DNA of 64,000 nt. It comes from Stenocarpella maydis. Taxonomy: Eukaryota; Ascomycota; Sordariomycetes; Diaporthales; Diaporthaceae. The stretch lies in the NCBI GenBank assembly GCA_002270565.1, contig NQMI01000199.1:1-64000 (forward strand), read 5' to 3'. Below, piece after piece: positions 1 through 9,983 of this stretch. Below the pieces are notes generated by a model. That model was not told where the DNA came from. It made no database searches and saw only the letters and a list, made by a program, of their open reading frames with translations. Positions within the stretch are counted from its first letter, which is position 1. Every line of letters starts with the position of its first letter. The position numbers and the translations under genes were made by a program.

Positions 1-2035
1 TTTTTTTTAAAAAAAAAAAAGAAAAGAAAGGATCTGCGAGGGTCCCTCCACACGGTCATAAACACTCAAAGACCCAGCCCTAGATAATCAATGCAATGCC
101 GATGACGATAAGTTTGACAAAACGATAGCTACTAAGGAAATAGTGACAGCGTCGTGACGACACATAGCGACGTGGTATCAGCACCATCCTGCATCATGCC
201 TCACCTGTGGGGCCCCCTGCCGATGAGTTGTTGCTGGGCTGTTTGAAGGCTCTGCATGTGATACTTGAAACATGTTTTGCTCAGTCTCTTGTAGCCAGCC
301 AAAGCTAGCCTTGCCGGTGGTCTTCTTTGCTGGCATGTCGACCCACATGCGCACGAAGATCGGCTTTGAAGCAGGTGTCCAGGTCGTCCTCTGTGGCGCT
401 GCCCAAGCGGAGATTGAGAGCTTGTCGTGTCTGCCTGGCCAGCCATAAATAAATAAATAAATAAATAAAGTCTTTCCAGAAATTGAAATCGTCCGCCCAC
501 TTTTATCACTTTGAGAAAAGTTTCTGCCCGGAAGCACGTTCTCTCCGAGGGTTGTCCATGCTGCAGCTGATGTGATGGCAATCCAGGTTGGCGGGGAACG
601 CAGCGCTTGGCCCGGGTATTTTTGCAGTTTTGCGCGGAGTCGGGGCACTCAGCTGATCCCTGCCGGCGCGGCGCTGATCGCGGCACGGACAAGCTTTAAA
701 AAATGAAAAGAAAAGAAAAAAAAAACCACTTTCACATGCCTCGGACATGGGATAGACACGTGCTTTCTCAATTACTGTGCATGCGTACGTACACTAGTGT
801 AGTGCAGTTCGAGCCTGAAGATGGGGCTGGGCAAGCACAAGACCAGACCAGTCATCAGCCGGCTTTTTTTACCCGCGGGATGTCGCGCCTCTGCATCAAC
901 GGGAGCATGACAGGTCTGGGTCCACAGGCGCTCGAGCTGACGCACGCCACGCCATCGCAGACCCGAATGAGACCCGTCGAAGAAGCCACCAAGGGCCAGG
1001 CGAGGCAGGGACCTTTACCCTTTACGTCCGTACACTCCAAGGCGCGCAGTAGCCTCGGACTGGTGCGCTCCGCGAACACCCCATCGTGCACCATCGCAGC
1101 CTAAATAAATGCACGATCTGGAAGGACATGCATGGATGGCCCGGAAGTTTCTAGCCCTCCCAGCACGTCGGACCGGCCGCTGCGGCTTGGGTTCTTTGGT
1201 TCGTGCGCACACCGCCCCCATTGGCCCATCTTTCCCCCCCACGCAAAAAGAGGAGAGAGTGAGAGATAACCACGTCTGAGCAGGGGCCGACAAGGGGCCA
1301 AAGGTCTCGTGGTTAGGCTTCGAGGGCGAATTAAATGGGTGGCTGCAGAAGAAGGGAAAAGGGCAGCAGGAAAAAGAGCTGCATGGCATTGCAGCTGGCG
1401 AGCTCCACCAGCGCGGCCAGTCTGTCAGTATTGGAGCCACGAGAGGAGCCCTGAGGAGCAGGACATGCGACACTGCACATGCAAGGCCGGGCATGACAGC
1501 TAAGGGCACAAACCCACTTCCCTCCTGAGGATCCCAAAAACCACCCCATCCGGCATGGCGCCAATGTCATCATGGAGCCTCTGGCCCAATAGTGTGACTT
1601 CGAGTGCGGGATGACCCGACGAGGGCCATGGCAACGCGAGTTTGTTTGTTGCGGTGAAGGCCCCGCGGTCAGCACCTGGACGACGCCACCACGCCAGGAC
1701 GCCCGCATCCCACTCAAGTGAGTGACTCAAAGGAGTCAGAGATGCAACATGTGGAATGTATAATTGTGCCATTGGGCCCCCCTCGTAGTCGAGGGCCGAT
1801 GCGGACCTTATTTTCTTTTCCGTTTCCTGCATCGCTCGGTCCGGGCGATGATGCTCGTGTCTGCATCCGTATCACGTTCCTGATTTCCGAAAATCCATAT
1901 CACTGCGCTTGCTATCACTAGAAAGGGCAGGAACCTCTTTCTCCCCCCGACCTGGCCTGGCCAACCATCCAAATAAAACCAAAAAAAAAAAAAAAAAAAA
2001 AAAAAAGACCTGAAACCACAGACCCTCCGGCCATC
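1..2035. other. Intergenic stretch, no convincing gene
   Basis: Open frames here overlap on both strands, have no recognisable domain and look like chance. The stretch holds A/T homopolymers at its first bases, an AAAT tetranucleotide run at 445-469 and a 26-nt A run at 1981-2006, which ends 29 bp before the ATG of the next gene and so lies in its probable 5' leader or core promoter. Confidence 0.6.
445..469. repeat. AAAT microsatellite
   Basis: Uninterrupted ATAAATAAAT-type tetranucleotide run of about 25 bp, read directly from the sequence. No gene overlaps it. Confidence 0.9.
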
Positions 2036-2617
2036 ATGTCGAGCTTCATCGCAGTGTGCGTAACCTTCCTGGGCTTGACCCTCATCGTGGTCAACGTCGC
2101 CGTCTTCCTGCAGATGTTGCTCTCCTTCCCCGCCATGTTGAGCAGCAACTCGCAGGCCTACGTCCAGCAGCGGAGGAAGCTGCACCACATCCCGTCATAC
2201 CCCGAGCGCCTGGGTGCAGACCACGCCGTCCTGCCGGATGCCGAGGACGCCGAGGACGACCAGGAGTGGGAGACGACGCGCGGGTGGGCCGACGAGGTAG
2301 AGGGGGCCGAGGGGGAACAGGCCGACGACTGCAGGCTAGAGGTCTGCACAGCGCCACCCAGGACGGTGGTGGCAGCCGCCCCGGCTGCGTCGGCGACGAG
2401 ATCAGACTCGATGACCCGGGGCCGGCCCCTGAGGAGGCAGCGCCCGAGGTACATGGCGAGGACGGTGCTCCGCGTCAAGGACGTGGGCCGCGTGCTCGAC
2501 AGCGACTACGAGAGCGAGTACTCGGAGACGGAGCGGTTAGGGCTTGCGCGGGGGCCCAGGAGCAGGGACCGCGCCGACTGCAGGGGCGGATGGAGAGGTA
2601 TGGATTGGACGCGATGA
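2036..2617 (+). CDS. Small single-pass membrane protein of unknown function
   Basis: A 193-residue open frame that I do not recognise. Residues about 4-32 (FIAVCVTFLGLTLIVVNVAV and following) form one strongly hydrophobic segment directly after the start, so it is either a signal anchor or an uncleaved transmembrane helix. The rest is polar: an acidic stretch rich in D/E at about 67-97 (DAEDAEDDQEWE), an Ala/Pro linker, then a basic R-rich segment and an acidic DSDYESEYSETE patch. This layout suggests a membrane-tethered, largely disordered tail. Third-position GC is high, as in the sure genes nearby. The ATG at 2036 is the first one after a long A tract. An overlapping frame (2056-2670) gives only an Arg/Gly-rich shadow. 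No homologue is known to me; an unrelated chance frame is possible. Confidence 0.45.
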   Translation: MSSFIAVCVTFLGLTLIVVNVAVFLQMLLSFPAMLSSNSQAYVQQRRKLHHIPSYPERLGADHAVLPDAEDAEDDQEWETTRGWADEVEGAEGEQADDCRLEVCTAPPRTVVAAAPAASATRSDSMTRGRPLRRQRPRYMARTVLRVKDVGRVLDSDYESEYSETERLGLARGPRSRDRADCRGGWRGMDWTR

Positions 2618-2921
2618 ATATATGGCACCTGGGAGGGGCCGGCCCATGGCTGGTCCACGAGGGGCTGTGAGAATGGGCGACGGAGAGGAGGATGAAGAGG
2701 AAGCAAGCACCAGGGCCAGGACCGGCTCTTGAGGAGCGGCACGGCGGGTGGGCATGACGACTGTATGAATCTCTCCCGTTTATGGCTGTTGGGATACCAG
2801 AGGGCCAGCGATGTTGCATTTGCATTTGCACTTGTGTGTTATCTAGCATAGCCGGCGAATTGCTACACATGTTTGGACTGCAGCACACTTCTTGTCCTCC
2901 CGGCCAGCCAGCCGGCCGGCC
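2618..2921. other. Intergenic, convergent gene ends
   Basis: About 300 bp between the stop of the membrane-protein gene (+) and the stop of the SET gene (-). It should hold both 3' ends. I see no further gene. Confidence 0.6.
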
Positions 2922-4163
2922 TCAGACCCGCTTCCTCCAGGTAAAATGAGCCTCTGGGCTCCGAGCCAGCTCCCTCATCGCCACGACGTCCCCCGCGTCC
3001 GGCCCAAACTCGACAATGCCCGCCTCGACCGCCAGGGCCGCGTACTTGCTGGCCCTCGCCGCGTCGCCAAACAGGTTGTAGTTCAGCGCCGCGAGCACGT
3101 ACGCCCCGTGCGCCTTGACGTCCAGCCTCTCGAGCTCGTACACCTCGAGCAGCCTCTCCACCATGGCCACCGACGCCCTCGCGCTCCCAAAGTCGCCCAG
3201 CTCCGCCTCCATCTCGTCAATCTCGTCCAGCCGCGCGTCCGACTCGCGCACCGCCGCCTCGCCCATCGTGCAGTGCCGGCACGTGCACGTGAACCCCCAC
3301 GACGACCGGATGTGCGCCTGCCGCGCCGCGAACGCCTCGAACGGGTTCATGTACGCCAGCGTGAGCTCCTCGCCCGCCTCCACGTCGCGCGCCGCGTGCG
3401 TGTGGTGCGCCAGCCGGTCGTCGATGTAGAAGGCCGTGTTGGGCCGGCAGTCGTGGTTGAAGAGGCTGACGTCCGGGAAGTTGGAGAGGTGGTGGCCCGC
3501 CTCGCCGCCGCCGCCGCCTACGTCCATCTGGAACGAGTTGGTCAGCAGGATGTCGCTGACGCGGTGCCCGCCGAACTGGCCCAGCTGCCGCAGGAAGGCC
3601 CGCCGCCGCGGCGCCGGCAGCCTGAGCAGCGCCGCGTCCAGGATGCGGTGCTGCTCCTCCTCGCTCAGGTCGTCGGGCAGCCGGCGGTGCATCACGAAGC
3701 TCGGCTGCCAGGTCATGATCACCTCTCCGCGCCGGATGGTGCGGTTGGCGACGAGCCCGGTCCCCTTGCCCGGCACCTCGGCCGCATAGAAGGGCGGCGG
3801 CCCGCTCCTGGCCGTGGCCATCTCGGGGATCTCTGCTATCCGCCTCGCATTCTCGGCTGTCGTGATCACCGTGATGCCGCCCGCGAACTTCCGGTTGGAG
3901 TAGACGCAGTACTCCCTGACGCAGTGTTTCGGACCCTCCCAGCCCGTCTCATTCGGGCTTGCCGCCGCCTCCGACCCGTGGCTGGCGAGCCTGTCTGCGG
4001 TGGCCTCTGGGTTCTTGGAAGCTGAACCTGAGCGGCACGAAACGTCCTCGTTCGATATCAAGAGCGGGCTCCATGAGCAGAGCCCCCCGAGATCCGCGCC
4101 GGGGTGGCCATCCTTCAAACCATCGACCAACGCCAACAAGGACAGGAGTACGAGAAAGCGCAT
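2922..4163 (-). CDS. SET-domain protein with N-terminal signal peptide
   Basis: A single-exon gene of 413 residues, related to the fungal 'SET domain-containing protein 5' group, putative S-adenosylmethionine-dependent lysine methyltransferases. The start at 4163 gives MRFLVLLSLLALVDG, a good signal peptide or signal anchor; the frame stays open for 63 more codons upstream (to 4352), but that part is basic and low-complexity. The SET-N turn is at about 131-147 (GKGTGLVANRTIRRGE). The cofactor-binding motif is NHDCRPN at 236-242, followed by the GEELTLAY strand at 264-271. A post-SET Cys cluster is at 293-298 (CTCRHC). A Cys-containing segment (HCVREYC, 80-86) lies before the SET domain. The C-terminal 100 residues are helical and resemble the TPR-like tail common in this group. 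Substrate unknown. The secretory signal on a SET protein is unusual but recurrent in filamentous ascomycetes, as I recall. Confidence 0.85.
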   Translation of the reverse strand: MRFLVLLSLLALVDGLKDGHPGADLGGLCSWSPLLISNEDVSCRSGSASKNPEATADRLASHGSEAAASPNETGWEGPKHCVREYCVYSNRKFAGGITVITTAENARRIAEIPEMATARSGPPPFYAAEVPGKGTGLVANRTIRRGEVIMTWQPSFVMHRRLPDDLSEEEQHRILDAALLRLPAPRRRAFLRQLGQFGGHRVSDILLTNSFQMDVGGGGGEAGHHLSNFPDVSLFNHDCRPNTAFYIDDRLAHHTHAARDVEAGEELTLAYMNPFEAFAARQAHIRSSWGFTCTCRHCTMGEAAVRESDARLDEIDEMEAELGDFGSARASVAMVERLLEVYELERLDVKAHGAYVLAALNYNLFGDAARASKYAALAVEAGIVEFGPDAGDVVAMRELARSPEAHFTWRKRV

Positions 4164-4963
4164 GGCATCTGTTAGATTCGACCTCAAACCTTTGAACGCG
4201 ATGCTGAAGACAGGACGGCCTAAAGGAAACAATCTGATTTTTTTTTTTTTGATTTTTTTTATTTTTACAAAGAACCTCGGCCAATTCATGGCGTCGACGC
4301 TTGTCGAACCCGCCAGCTTGGAGGTAAGCCGAGATGTTTCATCGACGACCAAGGTGTTTCAACCCGGCGGTCAGGGCCGTGTCCTCCCGCCAAGGAGGCC
4401 CTAACTCCGGCCTCAGTCTATCTCGAAGGCAGACCCAAGCCCCGGGGTGCCTCATACAGTCCGGCCTCACATCTGCGGCTTGTCTGCATCTTGCCTGCGG
4501 ATTGAGGACTGGACACCGGACAGGATGGCCGTCAGATCGCTGCCGTTTTGGGTCGGCTGTCCGGATGACAACCGCTCGGCAGGCCGGTGGGGCCACCAAG
4601 GGTTTTTCACCAGCACTCGGCTTAGTGTCAGCATACCCTCACATGGCCCTGGCTGATGGTCTCCTCGATCATCTCCAAGCCGTAACGAACGCCGTCTTGA
4701 AATCACCTCCGACAAAGACCCGTACTGTCCCACTGACCTCCACAGCAAAAAATGTGGCGATGTGGGTCAAGTCCCCGGGCTTCACTTGTCCCGGAATCGC
4801 CAAAATGGACGACCAAGGGATCTATATCATTCGGTTTGCACTGGCCTAAAGTGACAAATGCGAACCCAAAGTTGACTCATTTAGTTTTAACGCTACAAGG
4901 AGTATATCCTGGAGGCAAAATGGAACTTGTCAGATCTTCATTATGGCTTCACATAAGCCAAAA
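4164..4963. other. Intergenic, SET gene upstream region
   Basis: Contains the promoter side of the SET gene, with T-rich tracts at about 4238-4270 (A-rich on the coding strand), and then sequence without a convincing gene. A 24-bp copy of the tRNA-Ala 3' end lies at 4799-4822. Confidence 0.55.
4799..4822 (-). repeat. tRNA-Ala 3'-end fragment (duplicate)
   Basis: Twenty-two of 24 bases match 4957-4980, which covers the terminator T-run, the discriminator, the 3' acceptor strand and the start of the T stem of the neighbouring tRNA-Ala. The flank GGCTTCAC is also shared on the far side, at a different spacing. The rest of the tRNA is absent, so this is a fragment and not a gene. Confidence 0.6.
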
Positions 4964-5093
4964 TGGACGACTACGGGATCGAACCGTATACCTCGCGCAT
5001 GAATCGTAAATCCCAGATTTGAGGTATCTGGATCCTCTCAAAGAGGGGATCGATGATGCTAAGCGCGCGCTCTACCATTTGAGCTAGACGCCC
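4964..5093 (-). tRNA. tRNA-Ala (AGC) with a 57-nt intron
   Basis: Folding the minus strand by hand gives exon 1 at 5057-5093 (tRNA positions 1-37), an intron at 5000-5056 at the canonical 37/38 site, and exon 2 at 4964-4999. The anticodon AGC is at 5058-5060. The stems pair: D stem GCTC/GAGC, anticodon stem CGCGC/GCGCG across the intron, and T stem TACGG/CCGTA with loop TTCGATC. The acceptor is GGGCGTC with GTCGTCC, giving the alanine identity pair G3:U70, discriminator A73, and one T6:T67 mismatch. Four T's follow the last base, a Pol III terminator. The intron itself forms a GATCC..CTC/GAG..GGATC hairpin. The internal A box (TAGCTCAAATGG) and B box (GGTTCGATCCC) are present. The mismatch leaves a small chance of a pseudogene. 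Confidence 0.8.
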
Positions 5094-5739
5094 TGTGTTG
5101 GGAGGAGGTCCTTGGGCATCACTCAAGACAGAATGTTGGCCGAAAGCCGCCGTGAATCACCGTAATGCCAGGGCACAACAGACTTGGCTGCTTCGTGGGG
5201 GGCTGGAGACTTCGGAGGCAGATACATGAGCTCGGGCGATCTATGCTGATATTGTGTCTAAAGATCGTTCAGACAGCGGCCAAGCGTGCTTACACCGGCG
5301 AGCCGAGTACCAGCCTGGGTACACCAGGTCTGAAGGGGTCGGTTTTGGGGGCAGCGAGCCGGCAAATTTCAGATGCGCAGGCTCATTGGATACAGGGAAC
5401 TCGAAGCTCGGCAACCCCATCTGGATTACCACGTCGTGACACACCGTCAAGGCATCCCAGATAGACCTTATTATACCTGCCGCGCCCCGGCCGTGCTCTT
5501 CGTACAGCTCGTCGACCGACTTGCTGCAATTCAGCGCCCCGAGTACCCATCTCGCCTTATCCTCGCAGCGGTCATCGGCCCCGCTGCGCCTCTAGATACG
5601 CGAGATGCCCTCCTCGGAAACATCATACGGCATGCCACCCTCCCCCCCCCCTTACCACGGCGGCCGCGATGGCGGGGACCACTTGCTATTCGCCAGGACG
5701 GTCACGTCCAGCCCGCGCGAGTTTCAGCCTCCCGCACCT

Positions 5740-6280
5740 TAATCTTTTATAATTTTAGATGAAATTTATTAATGAATACATCTTTAAGGCATAGTATTAA
5801 TTCAATTTTTACTACTTTAATAAGTCCTACTTTATAATTATATATAAGGGGAATCTTTTTATATAGGAGCATTGCTTCCATGAGGGCCCTGATTAATACC
5901 TCCAAAGTCACCACCTTATAATAGTCAGGGGATTGTCCTATATAATCCTCGGCCTTCAGATCATAATTCCGGCCATATGCCGTCTGATTCTTCAGGTATT
6001 TGTTCCCTGGGCTTGATGGCATACGCTGTGCACATGACGTGACAAGGCTGTAGTCGTTTCCCCGGGAATTTATCTATAATGCGAGTCATTACTCTTGCGT
6101 AGAAACTGATTTACTTCCGTTCTCGCTCGGCTTCAAATAAGCGACGGCGTGGACTCTGATAGTTTATCCTGCTTTTGTATATTTATAATACCGTTTCTCT
6201 CGGGATGAAGCCCGGCCCGTTATTGATGGACGCATCGAGTGATATGAAATTCATACTTCAGAGAGAAAGATATTGTTTCT
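5740..6280. repeat. AT-rich, RIP-like island (possible decayed transposon)
   Basis: Base composition changes abruptly near 5740 from GC-rich to strongly AT-rich with many TpA steps (for example TTATAATTATATATAAG near 5833), then fades after about 6280. In filamentous ascomycetes this pattern is the mark of repeat-induced point mutation acting on duplicated DNA, usually transposons. A 91-codon frame at 5747-6022 (-) inside the island has no domain I recognise. I see no terminal repeats that would define an element, so the call rests on composition only. Confidence 0.4.
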
Positions 6281-6853
6281 ACAGAACCCTGAAATCATGG
6301 CTGGCCTCCATGAGGCACTTGCTTTAACCATCAAACCGTTTCATGTGTCTAATCACTACGTTCTCAGACAAACTTCGTGATCCTCGGGAGTTACATCACC
6401 GAGGATTGTCGCTAACCATGCACTTGACCTTCGCGTTCGCATCCCAGGGTTGGTGTTTTTGGCAGCAGCTGGAGAGACTTGGCAGAGTCGCAAATATCTC
6501 TAGTGCATTGCATAACTATGAAGTGGCCGGGCCGAAGCCTAAGATTATAATGGGCCCAGGAGGGTGCTTTTCAGAGCCTCAATCTCGTAGTTACGGGGGA
6601 GGTGTGTCTATCGGAGTGTCCTTGGAGCAGGGTCAATTGAGAAGGGCTATACTTGTTGTTATGAATTATGCCGTGCAAGCATCGGTTTACCCTTTCGTCT
6701 CTAATTTCGAGTTTCCATCCATTCCCCGTTTGAATGCGCCATAGCGTGCTTAAAGTTATTGCGGTGTGTCTTTGTGCCGACGAGATTACTCCAAGCCAGA
6801 GGCAAATTGATAACATGATGCAGGTCGAATCCACTTTTGCCAAAGGTCGCTCA

Positions 6854-6898
6854 TACGATCTGCTTTACTATGATCTGTTTTGCTATGATCTGCTTTGC
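6854..6898. repeat. Tandem repeat, 3 x 15 bp
   Basis: Three head-to-tail copies of TATGATCTGCTTTGC-like units (6854-6868, 6869-6883, 6884-6898), differing at two to three positions, directly visible. No gene assigned. Confidence 0.8.
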
Positions 6899-7665
6899 GC
6901 AGATCGCCGTGAGCTTCAGAACACAATCTTTCTGTGCCGGGCCAAGGGAAAACTCATCAAAACAAGGAGGCCTGCCAAGTGCAGATCCCTAAATAAAGCA
7001 AAACCAAGCACGCAGTCAAGCTTTAGCCGCTCTCGCTCTTTTCAGAACCACCACCTGGGCAGGCAGGCAGGCAGAGGTTTTGTTTGCCACATGTATTCGG
7101 CCGAGGTGCCGATCTTACACGGTTGACTACTTCTGGGATTTCAGCCGTCCGAGGTTTCAACCCCGACCCCTGGCAGCTTGGCAGTATGCAACCGAGCCCC
7201 CAGCCTAGAATTTGCCCTTCCAGTGGGTGCTACATAGTTTCAGAAGGTTGTGCAGAGCCTCAAAACTGGGCCTGCATCAGGGAGGGCTTGGGACGTTCCC
7301 GGTCGGGCCCTTCCGAACTGGTGATGTCTGCGTGATGGCCTGCTGTACCCGGATGGTAGGCTCGACGATTGGGTGCCGCGTGCCTTCTGACGCCCAGGAG
7401 ATCTCGGTAGTGGTTCTGACGCTCGAATACCATCCGAAACCGATTCCGTATTCCATCTTGGCATTGGGTCGCCCAAGCCATAAAGATGTTCGGGGCCGTC
7501 CTCTTGGGTAGAAGCTTGACCTTCTTGGCTTAGCAGTTCTCAAAATCTTGAATAGTATTACGTGCATAATTCGATACCATTCTTGTGCTGGGCACTCGTT
7601 TTCATCTCTACAATCGCCTGCCACTCTTTACTACTCTACTCCTTGCAAGCCGCAACACATTCATC

Positions 7666-8299
7666 ATGAGGGCTTCCATCGTCAGCGCTTCTCTCTTCGC
7701 CGTCGCGGTCTCCGCCCATGGCAACATCACGTCACCTCCGGCGAGGCAGGCAGGCGCCGCCATGGCGGCTGTATGTGGGCAGGACGCTGTCGATACCATC
7801 AACGCCGACCCTACCATTCCTCTTGAAAGCGTGACGGCCGCATCAACACAATGTAAGTGAACACCAGACTCCTTTCAAAAAAAGAAAAAAGAAGAAAAAG
7901 AAAACATGGGCTGACACATCAAACTTAGGCAACATCGGTCTCTGCAGGGGCGCAGTCTTCGAGGACAATGCGGAGCAGGTCCAGCAGTTCACGCCTGGCC
8001 AGGTCGTCGACATGGAGGCGAGCTTGCCGATCCCGCACGCTGGCCCGATGAATACGAGTATTGTCGACACGACCACAAACACGGTTATAGGCGAGCCTCT
8101 CATCAGCTTCGACGTCTACGCCGACGAGAGCCTCGCCCGGCTGCCGGCCAACAACACCGCCTTCAGCGTCACCATGCCCGCGGACCTCGGTCCGAACCAG
8201 TGCACCGTCGCGGGAGAGTGCGTCCTGCAGTGGTTCTGGTTCGGGACGAACGCGAAACAGACATATGAGTCTTGTGTTGACTTCGTCATGGTTCAGTAG
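7666..8299 (+). CDS. Small secreted chitin-binding type-4 / LPMO-like protein
   Basis: Two exons, 7666-7852 and 7929-8299, join into 185 residues. The 76-bp intron has GTAAGT, a GCTGACAC branch site and TTAG, and the junction restores Cys (CNIGLC). A signal peptide (MRASIVSASLFAVAVSA) ends just before His-Gly, so the mature N-terminus would be His, the hallmark of the copper 'histidine brace' of lytic polysaccharide monooxygenases. A second conserved His lies in LPIPHAGPMNTSIVDT. The C-terminal QTYESCVDF motif and four to five Cys fit the fungal chitin-binding type-4 (LPMO_10-like) group. The likely role is oxidative attack on, or binding to, chitin or another polysaccharide outside the cell. 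I infer activity from the two His and the family; the protein is short and may be a binding protein only. It stands alone, not in a visible cluster. Confidence 0.8.
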
Positions 8300-9983
8300 T
8301 CGGCGCTGCGCCCCGCGCTGTGCACTGTATATTATGGGCATGAAGCCGCCAGTATTGGCCGAGGCGAGGAAAGTGTCCTCCATGAGAGCACCATCGAGTT
8401 ACGATTGAACGGCCGCATTGCGTTTTTCCCGAACGAGAGTCTTAATTCTATTTGCTTAGAATTTACTTAGAATTTAACTACTATTATTACCTCAGGAAGC
8501 AACATAATCAGCCAGTGACAAGAATGGTACATCTGTAATGGAGTTAGAGTCGGGGCATAATGGGCATCTGTATCAAAAGATCAGACATGGATTTCTAAGA
8601 TGCAACAAAAGTGAAATCCGGTCTGATTGGGACTGATATCAAAACACCCTGAACGAAATCGTCATCTGAGCAGACGCGATGAGCTCGGATGCCATTGAAT
8701 TTACTTTCAAACTCTTCTGTTCCGCGCCCCAGAAACGCGGAAACGGCCGGGAGTCGGTGACTGCCCCTATGCATATAAACTTCAACAGTTGTTGGCTCGG
8801 GCGAGCAGGGCTCTATGTTGACTCGACATTAGACGACACTGTTACAACTACCTGTTTCAGCAAGTGTCTGCCGAATGGCCCGCGTTAAAAGCCGGGCTGG
8901 TCATACCGCATGTCATAGGCGTGACTAGATGGTATGCAAATAACTGTGCAGGAATCGGAACTCTGCCGGTATCAGGTGGCCATGTCCTCAAAGCTCTACA
9001 CGCTCCTCTCGACCTGTTCTCGAGTGCTCCAAGCCTTACATGTGTAACGAAATGTCCATCCAAGTCTAAATCTCCTTGACCCTTAGGAGTGGGAGCATTT
9101 CGAGCGGTTATTAAATGAGTACCGCGCTTTACAGCAAAGCAACACTTGCAAGATCCATAAAACATGTACTTCCATTTAAATCAGCGAGATGGAACGTATT
9201 AATATGGCGGTTGCTTCCAGAGCAGAGAAGAGACGTGGAGGCAGGAGAAGTGAACAGCCCCTTGCCTATTCTTCCAAGCGAGATAAATAACTATCGCCCG
9301 AGCCAATCTGGAGATATAACTGCTGAAAAACCTATATATTGGGACATTCGGAAACAGAAACCAATGGGAGATGATGACGAGGATGCATGCACGCACCATT
9401 GTTGTGGTGACGGAGTCGACTTGGTACCCCTTTCGCACAGACAAAGAGAGGTCCAAAGGGAGAGTATTTTATTTTCGGAAAGCACTCATTTAGGAATTCA
9501 AAATTCTCGAGGATCAGGCGCAGGAATTGGCAACGGTCAGGGAGGAGACACAATCAACTTCTTCATCCACTGAAGAATGAAGGCATAGCAAGTTGGTTAC
9601 ACGTAAGAACCACAAGAACAATGTTTAGCTTTGGTTTTAATTTTTATTCGGTCTACACATTCCTTTCCTGCAATCTGTCTTGCTTGCACCCGCACGTGCG
9701 TGCATTTCCATGGGCAGCCACAAAAGAGCACTCCAAAGCGGCCAGGCGCTAGGTTCAAAGGCCCTAATCCGGCGACTTTCAGGTAACACAACTGGGAGGT
9801 TGAACAAAGCATGGACATCCAAGTTCGACGTGGTGGGATGCCAGTAGTCGGTGGGGAAAAAGTCCTAGTCGCAAGAATGAAGTCTTGAAGATTATCTTCC
9901 TCGTCTCATTCGGTTCACACGACCATCTATCATTGCCCAACGATCCACAGCTGAACCATTCAACGCTGGCTCGACAGGTCGCA
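8300..9983. other. Intergenic, no convincing gene
   Basis: AT-richer sequence with short direct repeats such as CTTAGAATTTA at 8455-8478. Frames at 8679-8888 and 9115-9573 have no recognisable domain and poor codon use. The last 100 bp are the leader of the 2EXR gene; the frame is open from an earlier ATG at 9885. Confidence 0.5.

Larger units (their letters stand above)
5094..7665. other. Gene-poor region with AT-rich island
   Basis: No convincing protein gene. The middle part is an AT-rich island (separate entry), and a three-copy 15-bp tandem repeat sits at 6854-6898. The last 100 bp before 7666 are the leader of the LPMO-like gene. Confidence 0.55.

Noticed and set aside
703..1104. 133-codon frame
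   Set aside because: Overlaps an equally open frame on the other strand, no domain, and begins in an A-rich low-complexity stretch.
2892..4025. 377-codon frame antisense to the SET gene
   Set aside because: Arg/Pro/Val-rich shadow with no family match, inside the SET coding region.
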